Below, piece by piece: positions 37,404 through 46,948 of a DNA stretch of 64,000 nt. Numbering within the stretch: the first letter of the stretch is position 1; each line of letters starts with the position of its first letter. The translations under genes and the position numbers were made by a program. This DNA comes from Duganella flavida (GTDB lineage Bacteria > Pseudomonadota > Gammaproteobacteria > Burkholderiales > Burkholderiaceae_D), in contig NZ_WWCN01000002.1 in assembly GCF_009857445.1 (NCBI RefSeq), forward strand, positions 456,211 to 520,210. Reading direction: 5' to 3'. Below the pieces are notes generated by a model. It saw only the letters and a list, made by a program, of their open reading frames with translations. It made no database searches and had not been told where the DNA came from.

Positions 37404-40193
37404 TTAGTCAAACTTGTACTGCAGGCCAATTTTGACGTAGCGGCCGGTGGCGCCGGAAGCGTCCATCGGGTTGAAGCTCATGCCGCCGTAGGTCAGCGCG
37501 TCCAGCGGGGCGATGCGGTCCAGCACGTTGTTCATCGAGGCGTACAGCTGCAGCGATTTGCTCCAGTTGTAGCGGGTCGACAGGTCCAGCGTGGTGAACG
37601 ATGGCAGGCGGCAAGCACCGTTCGGCGAAGGCTGGCCGTTGGCGAACAGCACCGCGCAAGGCGCGCCTTCGTAACGGATGTTCTTCAGGTCGGAACGGTA
37701 GTTGACGGTACCGGAAACGTTCCAGTTGCCTTTGTCCCAGCTGGTGATCAGGTTGATCTTGTCTTTCGGCGTACCGGCGCAATCCGAGGTATCGCAGTTG
37801 CCGTGGGTGCCGGCGAACTGGAATACCTGGGCTTTGTCAGCACGTACCCACGACGCGGTGTGCGACCACACCAGGTTGATGGTGGCTTTGCCGTACTCGC
37901 CCAGGCGCAGGCGCTGTTTCACGTCCAGGTCGATACCTTTAACTTCGGTGTAGCTGGAGTTCTGGTACGGTGCCTTGGAGATCAGCAGGGTGCCGGTGTT
38001 CGGGATCACCACGCCATTGACGACCAGGTTGTTGTCAGCGCGAACTGCGGTTGGCAGGGCGGCCGCTTCAACATACGACAGCGGGTTGATCTCGTTGGTG
38101 CGGCGGATTTTCCAGGCGTCCAACGACAGGTTGGTGTCGTTCAGCGGATCCCAGACCAGGCCCAGGGTGTAGCCTTTCGACTTCTCCGGCGACAGGTTCG
38201 GGTTGCCCACTTTCACCGCGCCGATCTGGATGTTGCAATCCAGGGTGGTGGCGCCGCCTGCGGCCGGGGTTTTGCCGTCCGGGCAGCGGACGCGGTCGAC
38301 GACCGACGCGGTACCGGTCGACTGGCTGTCGGCATTGGCTTCAGCCACGCCTGGTGCACGGAAGCCGGCGGTGTAGGTGCCGCGCAATGCGAAGCTCTTC
38401 ACCGGGGTCCATTTGGCGCCCAGTTTCGGGGTGGTCGAGTTGAAGTTGCTGTAGTGGTCGTAACGCAGCGCGCCGCTCAGTTCCACGGTTTTCAGCACGG
38501 GCGCCAGCACCTCGGCGTAGATGGCCGAGACCTTGGTGTCGCCCTTGGCGGCCACGTAGGAGATGTTGGTCGAGCCGTCTTCCGAACCGGTCAGCGATGG
38601 GTTGTCCAGCTGTTCGTGGCGGTGTTCGCCGCCGATCGCCAGGCCCAGATTGCCGCCTGGCAGGGCGAACAGTTCACGTGAGGCCTTGAAGTCGACGATG
38701 TCCAGCTTGGTGGTCGAGTTCGACGACGCATTCATGCGCAGCGCGGCGTACAGCGAGGCCGGGTTTTTGTAGGCTTGCGAGCCGATGTAGTACGGGAAGT
38801 ACTGGCTGGTCGGGTCGCCCAGTGCCGATTTCAGCACTTTCATGTTCAGCTGGTTGGTCCACTCGATGTACAGCTTGGATTCCGAGTGGGTGAAACCGGT
38901 ATCCCAGTCCCAGCCGAAGTTGCTGCCCTTGGCGCCCAGCACGATGCGGCTGAAGTCGTTGTTGGCGATGTGGTTGCTCGGACCCAGGTCCCACATCGAG
39001 TAACGCAGGCGGGTGGCGGTGCCGAAACTGTTTTGCGGGTGCGAACCGGCCATCAGCAGGTCATTGCTGTACAGGATGATGCCGTTCGGGTTGGCGGCGG
39101 TGGCCGGGAAGGTCACGTTCGGGGTGGCCGAGACCGGCGCCAGCATGAACGAGCTGTTGCGGGTCGCGTAGCCCAGTTCGGTGTACACCTGCAGGTCGGA
39201 GTTCACTTGCAGGGTGCCGCGGGTGTACAGGTTCAGCGATTCAACGTTCGGTTGCAGGTCGCGGAACTGGTCTTGCGACCACAGGCAGCCGCCTGCCGGG
39301 TCTTGCTTGACGGTCTGCGAGAACTGCGAGCAGCCGCCCAGCGACACGTAGTTGCCGGTCTTCGGATCGCGCAGTGCGCCGGTCGGGGTGGCCGACGAGG
39401 CGCCTGGGGTGATGTAGCCGCCCATGTACTGGGTGTTTTGCTGGTAACCCCAAGGACGGATGTCGCCGTGACCGATCCAGCCGCGGTCTTTGCGGTCAGC
39501 TGCGGCCAGTTCGTCGGATTTTTTGTACTCGACGTTGAACACCAGGTTGTACTTGTCGTCGTCCAGGTTACCCTTGCCGACGGTGACAGCGATGTTGTTT
39601 TGCTTGTTGTCGCTGTAGCGCGATGCGCCGGTGTCGGCTTTGATGGTCACGCCTTCAAAGTCTTTGCGCAGGATGATGTTGACCACGCCGGCAATAGCGT
39701 CGGCGCCGTAGGTCGAGGAAGCGCCGTCTTTCAGTACTTCGATGCGCTCAACCAGTTGCATCGGGATGGTCGACAGGTCGGTGAAGCTCTTCTGGCCGTC
39801 GTCAGCACGGGCGAAAGGCGCCATGCGGCGGCCGTTCAGCAGTACCAGGGTCGAGGTCGCGCCCAGGCCGCGCAGCGAGATGGCGGTCGAGCCGGCAGCG
39901 AAGCCGGTGCCGAAACCGGATGGCAGCGAACCAGCGCCGTCCACGGTCAGCGATTGCAGGAACTCAGCCACGGTGGTTTTGCCGGACTTCATCAGTTCGT
40001 CGCGGGTGATCATTTGCACCGGCGAGGCGGTCTCGGCGGACGCGCGTTTGATGCTCGAACCCGTGATTTCAACGCGCTGGATCTGGCCCGCAGGCTCGGC
40101 GTTTTGGGCGAAGGCTGGCATGGCCAGTGCTGCTGCTACGGAGCCCGAGAACATCAGGCGCACGGAGCGGGATAAAACCGTTTCCATCATCAT
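37404..40193 (-). CDS. TonB-dependent outer-membrane receptor (TBDR 8)
   Basis: This 929-residue TBDR starts MMMETVLSRSVRLMFSGSVA, with cleavage near AFAQ; TTGGAG lies 9 bases upstream. TonB-box-like IQRVEITGSSIKR is shared with the others. The plug differs: LRGLGATSTLVLLNGRRM and VERIEVLKDGASSTYGAD, then AIAGVVNIILRKDF, so it is a separate branch. The barrel has FRAPGVAEANA and LSPEKSKGYTLGLVWDP. The protein ends YKFD, with an aspartate after the usual terminal Phe, which is rare because the last aromatic residue is part of the barrel-assembly signal. It is the last TBDR of the array. Confidence 0.93.
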   Translation of the reverse strand: MMMETVLSRSVRLMFSGSVAAALAMPAFAQNAEPAGQIQRVEITGSSIKRASAETASPVQMITRDELMKSGKTTVAEFLQSLTVDGAGSLPSGFGTGFAAGSTAISLRGLGATSTLVLLNGRRMAPFARADDGQKSFTDLSTIPMQLVERIEVLKDGASSTYGADAIAGVVNIILRKDFEGVTIKADTGASRYSDNKQNNIAVTVGKGNLDDDKYNLVFNVEYKKSDELAAADRKDRGWIGHGDIRPWGYQQNTQYMGGYITPGASSATPTGALRDPKTGNYVSLGGCSQFSQTVKQDPAGGCLWSQDQFRDLQPNVESLNLYTRGTLQVNSDLQVYTELGYATRNSSFMLAPVSATPNVTFPATAANPNGIILYSNDLLMAGSHPQNSFGTATRLRYSMWDLGPSNHIANNDFSRIVLGAKGSNFGWDWDTGFTHSESKLYIEWTNQLNMKVLKSALGDPTSQYFPYYIGSQAYKNPASLYAALRMNASSNSTTKLDIVDFKASRELFALPGGNLGLAIGGEHRHEQLDNPSLTGSEDGSTNISYVAAKGDTKVSAIYAEVLAPVLKTVELSGALRYDHYSNFNSTTPKLGAKWTPVKSFALRGTYTAGFRAPGVAEANADSQSTGTASVVDRVRCPDGKTPAAGGATTLDCNIQIGAVKVGNPNLSPEKSKGYTLGLVWDPLNDTNLSLDAWKIRRTNEINPLSYVEAAALPTAVRADNNLVVNGVVIPNTGTLLISKAPYQNSSYTEVKGIDLDVKQRLRLGEYGKATINLVWSHTASWVRADKAQVFQFAGTHGNCDTSDCAGTPKDKINLITSWDKGNWNVSGTVNYRSDLKNIRYEGAPCAVLFANGQPSPNGACRLPSFTTLDLSTRYNWSKSLQLYASMNNVLDRIAPLDALTYGGMSFNPMDASGATGRYVKIGLQYKFD

Positions 40194-40567
40194 TGCAAAA
40201 ACTCCAAGAAAATAACTTCAGTCTGGCGCCGGAAATGGGGAAAAACCGCCGCCAAGTCTTATCTTTCCGAAATATCTACTAATAAAGTACTTTCGGAAAG
40301 GGGCGCATCAGAACACCGCTGGAACTTGCTTGTCAAACAAAATTGCGATTTTTGACGCGTAAAAACAACGGTTTGTGTAAAAAAGTTACGACTTTTTGTA
40401 AAGACATGGTGCGCCGCAACGCAAGGCGTGCTGCGATTTTCCGTGTAAATATGCTGCGCCGCATCACAAAATACGCTTGACTGCACCAAAGTGGGGCATT
40501 TTGTGGCATTCCTGCCAAGCAAAAAGTGCGGTATTGTGAAGTCCACTTTTGCGGCGTGGGGATGGTT
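40194..40567. other. Intergenic region between TBDR 8 and the ABC transporter operon
   Basis: No gene was found here. It serves two divergent units. CTTTCCGAAA (40263-40272) and TTTCGGAAAG (40291-40300) form a perfect 10-base inverted repeat with an 18-base spacer, a candidate operator. On the minus strand TTTACA and TACACA, 17 bases apart near 40378-40405, could be a promoter for TBDR 8. Confidence 0.4.
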
Positions 40568-42331
40568 ATGCAGTGCTTGAGATTTGCCGCAGCCGCGACC
40601 TTGCTGATGGTCGCGACGAGCTGGGTTGCGGCAGCGCCGGTGAAGACCTTGCGCTATATTTTGCCGGCCGCCGAGGCCAGTTTCGACCCGGCGCTGGTGC
40701 GCGATTACTACACCGGCCACATCACCGAAGCCATCTTCGAAACCCTGTACACCTACGACTACCTGGCGCGGCCGGTGCAGCTGGCGCCGGAAGCGGCGGC
40801 CGCCTTGCCGGAAGTGTCGGCGGACGGCAAAACCTATCTGATCCGCCTGAAACAAGGCAGCCATTTCACGCCCGATCCAGCTTTCGGCGGCAAGCCGCGC
40901 GAGCTGACCGTGGCTGATTACGTCTATTCATGGAAGCGCCTGTTCGATCCGCGCCTGGCCTCGCCCAATGCCTGGCTGCTGGAGGGCAAAGTGGTGGGCC
41001 TGGATGCGCTGGCGGCGCAGGCGCAAAAGAGCGGCCGCTTCGATTACAGCGCGTCGGTGGCCGGGCTGGAAATCATCGATCCGTACACACTGCGTATCCA
41101 CCTGACGCATACCGATTTCAACCTCGGCATGATCCTGGCCTACGCGCCGCTGGCGGCCGTAGCCCATGAGGTGGTGGAACAGTACGGCGACAGCAAAGGC
41201 GAGGTGGCGGGCCATCCGGTCGGCACCGGCGTCTACCAGCTGGGGCAGTGGATACGTGGCAGCCGCATCGTGTTGGAAGAGAATACCGGCCATCGGCCCG
41301 AGCTGTGGGACTTCACGCCCAGCGCGCCAGGCGATGAGCGTATCGTGCAGCAGATGCAGGGCAAGAAGATTCCGCAGATCGGCCGCATTGAGATCAGCGT
41401 GCAGCTGGAAGACCAGTCGCGCTGGCTGTCCTTCATCAGCGGCGGCGCGGACGTGTTTTGGCTGGAGGGCGCGCTGTCGCCAAAAGCGCTGGTGGATGGC
41501 CAGTTGCGGCCGGAGCTGGCGGCGCGTGGCATTCAGCTGTCGCGCATCGTCGATCCTGAGCTCAGTTATTACTACTGGAATATGCGCGATCCGGTGGTCG
41601 GTGGTTTCAGCAAGGAGAAGATTGCCCTGCGCCGCGCCATCGCCATGGCGCATGACGTCGATGAGGAAATCCGGCTGGTGCTGAACGGCGAGGCGCAGCG
41701 TTTGCATTTTCCGATTCCTTCCGGCGTGGCCGGCCATGATCCTGACTACCAGCCCTTGCTGCGCTACGACCCGGTGCTCGCCAACAAGCTGCTGGACCGC
41801 TACGGCTACAAGAAAGGCGCCGACGGCTGGCGCACCCAGCCGGACGGCAAGCCGCTGCTCATTACCTACACCTCGCGCAACGAAGCCAACGGCGTGCTGA
41901 TGGCCGAGCTGTGGCGCAAGACATACAAGCGGCTCGGCATCCGCATGAACAACCAGCGCATGATTTTCAGCGATATACAGAAGGCCGAGACGCTGTGCAA
42001 AATCCAGTCTCGCACCTACCAGTGGCTGGCCGATTATCCAGATGGCGATAATTTCATGCAGCTGTTCTACGGCGGGAATATCGGCCAGAACAACAACGGC
42101 TGCTACCAGGATGCCCAGTTCGACGCATGGTTTGAGGCCAGCCACAGCATGCCGCCGGGGGCGGAGCGCGACGCGCTGTACCGCAAGATGGCGCGCCAGC
42201 TGGAAGCGCAGGCGGCGGTGATGCCGGCCTTCTCGCGCTACCGCAATATGCTGGCACAGCCGAAAGTGCTGGGGTATAAAAAACATCCCATCCTGCATCA
42301 GGAATGGAAGTACATCGACATCAAGGATTAA
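40568..42331 (+). CDS. Peptide-type ABC transporter substrate-binding protein (SBP family 5)
   Basis: This 587-residue periplasmic binding protein feeds the transporter encoded downstream. The start at ATG 40568 gives a ribosome binding site (GGGGA, about 6 bases away) and a signal peptide MQCLRFAAAATLLMVATSWVAAAP; ATG 40562 is a close alternative. Family 5 features follow: a start of the mature chain with FDPALVRDYYTGHITEAIFETLY, then LTVADYVYSWKRLFDP, GTGVYQLGQW and LRRAIAMAHDVDEEI. Family 5 proteins bind oligopeptides, dipeptides, nickel or other small ligands; the actual ligand is unknown. It is the first gene of a tight four-gene operon. Confidence 0.9.
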   Translation: MQCLRFAAAATLLMVATSWVAAAPVKTLRYILPAAEASFDPALVRDYYTGHITEAIFETLYTYDYLARPVQLAPEAAAALPEVSADGKTYLIRLKQGSHFTPDPAFGGKPRELTVADYVYSWKRLFDPRLASPNAWLLEGKVVGLDALAAQAQKSGRFDYSASVAGLEIIDPYTLRIHLTHTDFNLGMILAYAPLAAVAHEVVEQYGDSKGEVAGHPVGTGVYQLGQWIRGSRIVLEENTGHRPELWDFTPSAPGDERIVQQMQGKKIPQIGRIEISVQLEDQSRWLSFISGGADVFWLEGALSPKALVDGQLRPELAARGIQLSRIVDPELSYYYWNMRDPVVGGFSKEKIALRRAIAMAHDVDEEIRLVLNGEAQRLHFPIPSGVAGHDPDYQPLLRYDPVLANKLLDRYGYKKGADGWRTQPDGKPLLITYTSRNEANGVLMAELWRKTYKRLGIRMNNQRMIFSDIQKAETLCKIQSRTYQWLADYPDGDNFMQLFYGGNIGQNNNGCYQDAQFDAWFEASHSMPPGAERDALYRKMARQLEAQAAVMPAFSRYRNMLAQPKVLGYKKHPILHQEWKYIDIKD

Positions 42332-42334
42332 GAG

Positions 42335-43255
42335 ATGCTGGCTTACATAGTGCGCCGCCTGTGGCAGATGCTGCCGACCATGCTGGGTGTGGTGGTGCTG
42401 GTGTTTGTGCTGTTCAACTGGGTGGGCGGTGATCCTGCCTATGTTTTGGCCGGCAAGATGGCGAATGCGGACAGCATCGCCAACATCCGCCGCCAGCTGG
42501 GCGTGGACCAGCCTTACTACGTGCAGCTGTGGATCTTCATCAAACAGATTGTGACGTTTGATTTTGGCTTGAGCTGGGCGACCAGTGAGCCGGTATCCAA
42601 CATCATCGCCACGCGGTTGGGACCGTCGCTGACGGTGCTGGTGCCGTTGACCGTGCTGGAGACCTTGATCGGCATCGCGCTGGCGTTGGCGATTGCGTTT
42701 GTGCGCGGCTCGCTGACGGATCGCGCGGTGATGATTGCCTGCACGGTGGGCATGTCGGTCAGCATTCTGGTCTACATCATCGTGTTCCAGTATGGATTGG
42801 CGTACAAGCTGGGCTTGTTCCCGGTGCAGGGCTGGGACGGGCTGCGGTACGCGGTGTTGCCGATCCTGATAGGACTGGCGGTGTCGGTTGCACCGACCTT
42901 GCGGCTGTTTCGCAGTTTTGTGCTGGATGAGGTCGGGCAGGATTATGTGCGCACCGCGCGCGCCAAGGGTGTGAGCGAGCGGCGCGTGATGTGGGTACAT
43001 GTGCTGCGCAATGCGGCGATTCCGATTCTGACGTATGTGATGTCGAACCTGCCAGCACTGCTGATCGGTGCGTTTTTGCTGGAGCGCTTCTTCGGCATTC
43101 CAGGCATCGGGCGCGAGGTGATTCTGGCAGTGGAACGCAGCGATTTTCCGGTGATTAAAGCGATTACGGTGTACGTGGCGGTGGCCACGATGGTGTTCAA
43201 TCTGTTGACGGATTTGCTGTACCAGGCAGTGGATCCGCGGGTGAAGCTGTCATGA
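42335..43255 (+). CDS. ABC transporter permease, DppB/OppB type
   Basis: This 306-residue inner-membrane permease starts 3 bases after the binding-protein stop. It opens with MLAYIVRRLWQMLPTMLGVVVLVF, the typical first helix of the DppB/OppB family, followed by about five more membrane segments. The ATPase-contact EAA loop is visible in DYVRTARAKGVSERRVMWVHVLRNA. It ends LLYQAVDPRVKLS, the usual end of this family. Its stop overlaps the start of the next permease by four bases (ATGA), which suggests translational coupling. Confidence 0.93.
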   Translation: MLAYIVRRLWQMLPTMLGVVVLVFVLFNWVGGDPAYVLAGKMANADSIANIRRQLGVDQPYYVQLWIFIKQIVTFDFGLSWATSEPVSNIIATRLGPSLTVLVPLTVLETLIGIALALAIAFVRGSLTDRAVMIACTVGMSVSILVYIIVFQYGLAYKLGLFPVQGWDGLRYAVLPILIGLAVSVAPTLRLFRSFVLDEVGQDYVRTARAKGVSERRVMWVHVLRNAAIPILTYVMSNLPALLIGAFLLERFFGIPGIGREVILAVERSDFPVIKAITVYVAVATMVFNLLTDLLYQAVDPRVKLS

Positions 43256-44313
43256 TGGCGCAGGGCTTGTGGGCATTGGCGTGGCGGCGCTTGCGCGCGG
43301 ATCGGGTGGCGATGGTGGCGCTGGCCGTGGTGATGGCGTTCCTGTTGATGGTGGTGCTGTCCGCCAGCGGCTTGATAGTCGCCGATTGGGAAGAGGAGGT
43401 CGGCGTGAATTATGCGCCGCCGTCGTTTGTTGGCGGTGCAGCTGCAGTGGTTGCACCATCCGCGCAGCAGCAAGCCTTGCCGGATAATCCGTTCGATCCG
43501 ATTGCCGATGACATCCGTGCTTTACGTGGCGGCGTGGAGATGTATGGCGTGGTTGATCCCTTGGCCGATGATCTTGCGCAGCTGCGGGCGCAAGCGGGCG
43601 AGGGCGGTGCGGCGGCGGGCATGGCGCGGCGCGCGAGCCTGCCGTTTGGTGGCGACAAGTGGGGGCATGACGTCATCAAGAAAACCATCAAGGGCAGCGA
43701 GACTTCGATCGTGGTCGGGCTGGTGGCGGCATTGCTGGCGGTCGGCCTTGGTACCTTGTTTGGCGCGCTGTCCGGCTATTGCGGCGGCGTGGTGGATGAT
43801 TTTTTCAACTGGTTCTACAGCATTTTCACGGCCATTCCATCCGTGCTGATGATCCTCGCGGTGGCGGCAGTGCTGCAGCAGAAAGGCGTGCTGACCATCG
43901 TGCTGATTCTCGGCCTGACCGGCTGGACCGGTCCTTATCGCCTGATTCGCGCCGAGTACATCAAGCACAAGGCGCGTGAATATGTGCTGGCTGCCGACGC
44001 TATCGGCGCTTCGCACTGGCGCAAGATGTTCAGTCACATCTTCCCGAATGTCAGCCATGTGGCGCTGGTGCAGATGTCGATATTGGGGGTCGGCTTCATC
44101 AAGGCCGAGGTGATCCTGAGCTTCCTCGGCTTTGGCGTGCCGGTCGGCGTGGTCTCGTGGGGCAGCATGCTGAACGAGGCGCAGAACGAACTCATCCTCG
44201 GCCGCTGGTGGCAGCTGACTGCCGCTGCTGTTGCGATGGCGCTGCTGGTCACCGCCTTCTCCCTGTTCACCGACGCCCTGCGCGATGCTCTTGATCCCAA
44301 GGTGAAAGCATGA
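43252..44313 (+). CDS. ABC transporter permease, DppC/OppC type, with periplasmic insert
   Basis: This 353-residue partner permease begins with an RLRADRVAMVALAVV helix. The EAA loop reads EYVLAADAIGASHWRKMFSHIFPN, and the end is [13 protein letters not shown]. Compared with ordinary OppC/DppC proteins (about 290-300 residues), it has roughly 90 extra residues between the first helix and the permease core. That stretch is rich in Ala, Gly, Asp and Pro and is predicted to lie in the periplasm (around residues 43-135, for example NPFDPIADDIRALRGG). It overlaps both neighbours by four bases. Confidence 0.92.
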   Translation: MMAQGLWALAWRRLRADRVAMVALAVVMAFLLMVVLSASGLIVADWEEEVGVNYAPPSFVGGAAAVVAPSAQQQALPDNPFDPIADDIRALRGGVEMYGVVDPLADDLAQLRAQAGEGGAAAGMARRASLPFGGDKWGHDVIKKTIKGSETSIVVGLVAALLAVGLGTLFGALSGYCGGVVDDFFNWFYSIFTAIPSVLMILAVAAVLQQKGVLTIVLILGLTGWTGPYRLIRAEYIKHKAREYVLAADAIGASHWRKMFSHIFPNVSHVALVQMSILGVGFIKAEVILSFLGFGVPVGVVSWGSMLNEAQNELILGRWWQLTAAAVAMALLVTAFSLFTDALRDALDPKVKA

Positions 44314-45908
44314 CACTGCTTGATGTACGCAATTTACGTGTGGCCTTCCGCCTCGACCGCAAGCAAACCGTGGAGGCTGTGAAGGGCGTTTCATTCAGCG
44401 TGCCGCGCAATACCACTGTGGCGCTGGTGGGCGAGTCCGGCAGCGGCAAGTCGGTCAGCTCGCTGGCGGTGATGGGTTTGCTGGATCCTGCCTCGGCCAT
44501 CATCGAAGGCGATATCCAGTTTGACGGCCGCGATTTGCTGGCGCTGGACGGCAAGCAGCGCCGCGCGCTGTGCGGCAAAGAGATTGCGATGATTTTCCAG
44601 GAGCCGATGTCGTCGCTGAATCCGGTGTTCACGGTCGGCGCGCAGATTGCGGAAGTGCTGGTGCTGCACATGAAAATGAGCCGCGCGCAGGCGCGCCGCC
44701 GCACGCTGGAGTTGCTGGAAGAGGTGGGCATACCCGAGCCGGAAGTCAGGATAGCTGCGTATCCGAGCCAGCTATCCGGCGGCCAGCAGCAGCGCGTGAT
44801 GATCGCGATGGCGATCGCCTGCGAGCCCAAACTGCTGATTGCCGATGAACCGACCACGGCGCTTGATGTGACGATCCAGAAGCAAATCATGGAGTTGATC
44901 GCGCGACTGCAAAAGCGGCATGCGATGTCGGTGCTGTTCATTACGCATGATCTGGGTCTGGTGGCGGAGATTGCGGATCAGGTGGTGGTGATGCGCAACG
45001 GCGAAGTGAGGGAAGCTGGGCCGGCGCAGCAAGTGCTGACCGAGCCGGCCGATGCCTACACGCGGGCGCTGCTGGACTGCCGGCTCACGCTCGACACGCC
45101 GCCCCGACGCTCGCGCCACGATGGCGGGCCGCTGCTGGAGGTGCGCAATTTAAGCAAGACCTTCACGCAACGCCAGGGCTGGTTCGGCAAGCGCGAATTC
45201 CACGCTGTCAAAGACGTCTCCTTCACCCTCGCGCGCGGCAAAACCCTCGGCGTGGTGGGCGAATCCGGCTCCGGCAAAACCACCGTCGGCCTGACATTGC
45301 TGCGCCTGCATCAAGCCAGCGGCGGCAGCGTGCTGTTCGACGGCGAGGACCTGCTCAGCATGTCCGCGCGCGACTTCCAGGCCTACAAACGCCGCATCCA
45401 GATCGTCTTCCAGAATCCCTACGCCTCGCTCAACCCGCGCTTCACGGTCGGTGACATCCTGCTCGAACCGATGCGCATCCACCGCATCGGCGCCGACGAC
45501 CGCGAGCGCACCGCCATCGCGCTGGGCCTGCTGGACAAAGTCGGCTTGCCAGCTGCCGCCTTCAAACGCTATCCGCACGAGTTCTCCGGTGGCCAGCGGC
45601 AGCGCATCGCCATTGCCCGCTGCCTGACCATGCAGCCGGAAATCCTGGTCTGCGACGAATCGGTTTCCGCGCTGGATGTGTCGGTGCAAGCGCAGGTGCT
45701 CAATCTTTTGCAGGATTTACAGGACGAGCTGGGGCTGTCATACATCTTCATATCGCATGACCTGGCGGTGGTGAAATACCTGGCGGATCAAGTCATGGTG
45801 ATGCAGCACGGCGCGGTAGTCGAGCTGGCCGACGCGGACGCGTTGTACCGCAACCCACAACACCCTTACACCAGGGCCTTGCTGTCCGCTATCCCCGGCA
45901 GCAGTTAA
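44310..45908 (+). CDS. Fused dual ATPase of a peptide-type ABC transporter
   Basis: This 532-residue protein joins the two ATPases that are separate in Opp/Dpp systems, like YejF or GsiA. The first domain has Walker A GESGSGKS at residues 41-48, signature LSGGQQQR and Walker [13 protein letters not shown]. The second has Walker A GESGSGKT at 317-324, signature FSGGQRQR and Walker [13 protein letters not shown]; the last replaces the usual EPT with ESV. Both domains keep the switch histidine (FITHDLG and FISHDLA). It completes the importer of 40568-45908. Confidence 0.94.
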   Translation: MTLLDVRNLRVAFRLDRKQTVEAVKGVSFSVPRNTTVALVGESGSGKSVSSLAVMGLLDPASAIIEGDIQFDGRDLLALDGKQRRALCGKEIAMIFQEPMSSLNPVFTVGAQIAEVLVLHMKMSRAQARRRTLELLEEVGIPEPEVRIAAYPSQLSGGQQQRVMIAMAIACEPKLLIADEPTTALDVTIQKQIMELIARLQKRHAMSVLFITHDLGLVAEIADQVVVMRNGEVREAGPAQQVLTEPADAYTRALLDCRLTLDTPPRRSRHDGGPLLEVRNLSKTFTQRQGWFGKREFHAVKDVSFTLARGKTLGVVGESGSGKTTVGLTLLRLHQASGGSVLFDGEDLLSMSARDFQAYKRRIQIVFQNPYASLNPRFTVGDILLEPMRIHRIGADDRERTAIALGLLDKVGLPAAAFKRYPHEFSGGQRQRIAIARCLTMQPEILVCDESVSALDVSVQAQVLNLLQDLQDELGLSYIFISHDLAVVKYLADQVMVMQHGAVVELADADALYRNPQHPYTRALLSAIPGSS

Positions 45909-45933
45909 GCGGTTTTTAAGTTAAGATATCTGA

Positions 45934-46890
45934 ATGGCGAATTTAATCCTCCTGCTGCAAGAATATGGCGTCCTGATCGTGTTCGGGATAGTGCTGGTCG
46001 AGCAGATCGGCTTGCCTATTCCTGCGTTCCCGGTTTTGATCGTGGCCGGCGCCATGTCGGTTGATGGCGACGCCCACTGGCCGGCTGTGCTGGGCGTGGC
46101 GCTGGTTGCCTGCCTGATCAGCGACTATTTCTGGTTCCGCGCCGGGCGCTACTATGGCAAGCGCATCCTCAAGCTGCTGTGCAAAATTTCGCTGTCGCCC
46201 GATTATTGCGTCAGCCAGACTGAAGACAACTTCAACCGCTGGGGCCCGAAAGCGCTGATCGTCGCTAAATTCATCCCCGGCTTTAATACCATCGCACCGC
46301 CGCTGGCCGGCGCCATGGGCACACGCACCAGCGTGTTCCTCGGCTTCAGCGTGCTGGGTGGGCTGGTCTGGAGCGGTGCAGGCATCGCCATCGGCGCCTT
46401 CTTCCACACCAGTGTGGACCAGGTGCTGGATATCCTGAGCACCATGGGCACCACCGCGCTGATCGTGCTGGGCGTGCTGCTGCTGTTGTTTGTGTCGTTC
46501 AAATATGTGGAGCGCAAGCGATTCCATCAGTCGGTCGATATTGAGCGCATTACGATTGACGATCTGAAGCAACTGCTGGAGCAGGGCGGCGAGCCCATCC
46601 TGGTGGACGCCCGCAGCGTGACGGCACAGATGCTGGATCCGGCCGTGCCGGGCGCACTGCTGTTCAACGGCGGCGACCCGAACGCCGAGATCATTGCGCT
46701 GGACAAGGGCCGCCATATCATCGTGTACTGCAGCTGCCCGAACGACGTCACCGCCGCCCATGTGGCGAAAGGCTTGATCGGCCACGGCTACCATCTGGCC
46801 CGTCCGCTGCATGGCGGGTTGGAAGCATGGAACGCGGCCTTCCGCGCTCCCACTGAATCGCTGCCGGAAGATAATACGGCCTCGGCTTAA
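45934..46890 (+). CDS. DedA family membrane protein fused to a rhodanese domain
   Basis: The 318-residue protein has two parts. Residues 1-190 are a DedA (VTT/SNARE-associated) membrane domain with the motif FWFRAGRYYGKR and KFIPGFNTIAPPLAGAMG; DedA proteins flip lipid carriers or phospholipids. Residues 205-310 are a rhodanese-like domain ending LHGGLEAWNAAF. Its active-site loop carries Cys266 and Cys268 in YCSCPND, so a persulfide-forming cysteine may be present. The domain would face the cytoplasm if topology follows other DedA proteins. It follows the ABC operon by 25 bases but has no clear functional link to it. Such fusions occur in other proteobacteria. Confidence 0.88.
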   Translation: MANLILLLQEYGVLIVFGIVLVEQIGLPIPAFPVLIVAGAMSVDGDAHWPAVLGVALVACLISDYFWFRAGRYYGKRILKLLCKISLSPDYCVSQTEDNFNRWGPKALIVAKFIPGFNTIAPPLAGAMGTRTSVFLGFSVLGGLVWSGAGIAIGAFFHTSVDQVLDILSTMGTTALIVLGVLLLLFVSFKYVERKRFHQSVDIERITIDDLKQLLEQGGEPILVDARSVTAQMLDPAVPGALLFNGGDPNAEIIALDKGRHIIVYCSCPNDVTAAHVAKGLIGHGYHLARPLHGGLEAWNAAFRAPTESLPEDNTASA

Positions 46891-46898
46891 ACAGATTG

Positions 46899-46922
46899 CG
46901 CCGCCTTGTGCGGCGTATTTTT
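46899..46922 (+). terminator. Terminator of the DedA-rhodanese gene
   Basis: CGCCGC and GCGGCG form a six-base stem with a short loop, followed by TATTTTTA. Confidence 0.65.
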
Positions 46923-46930
46923 AGGGTAAG

Positions 46931-46948
46931 ATTGGAATCGATTCCAAT
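46931..46948. promoter_or_regulatory. Perfect 18-base palindrome upstream of glk
   Basis: ATTGGAATCGATTCCAAT is an exact palindrome with a central CG, the style of LacI-family operators. It lies 140 bases before glk, after the terminator of the preceding gene. Further down, TGTACTAAAACTACA (47010-47024) is a weaker dyad that resembles HexR sites. Confidence 0.5.

Noticed and set aside
40568..45908. Naming the ABC importer yejABEF or gsiBCDA
   Set aside because: The fused ATPase fits both, but the binding protein and the unusual OppC-type permease do not allow a confident choice by eye.
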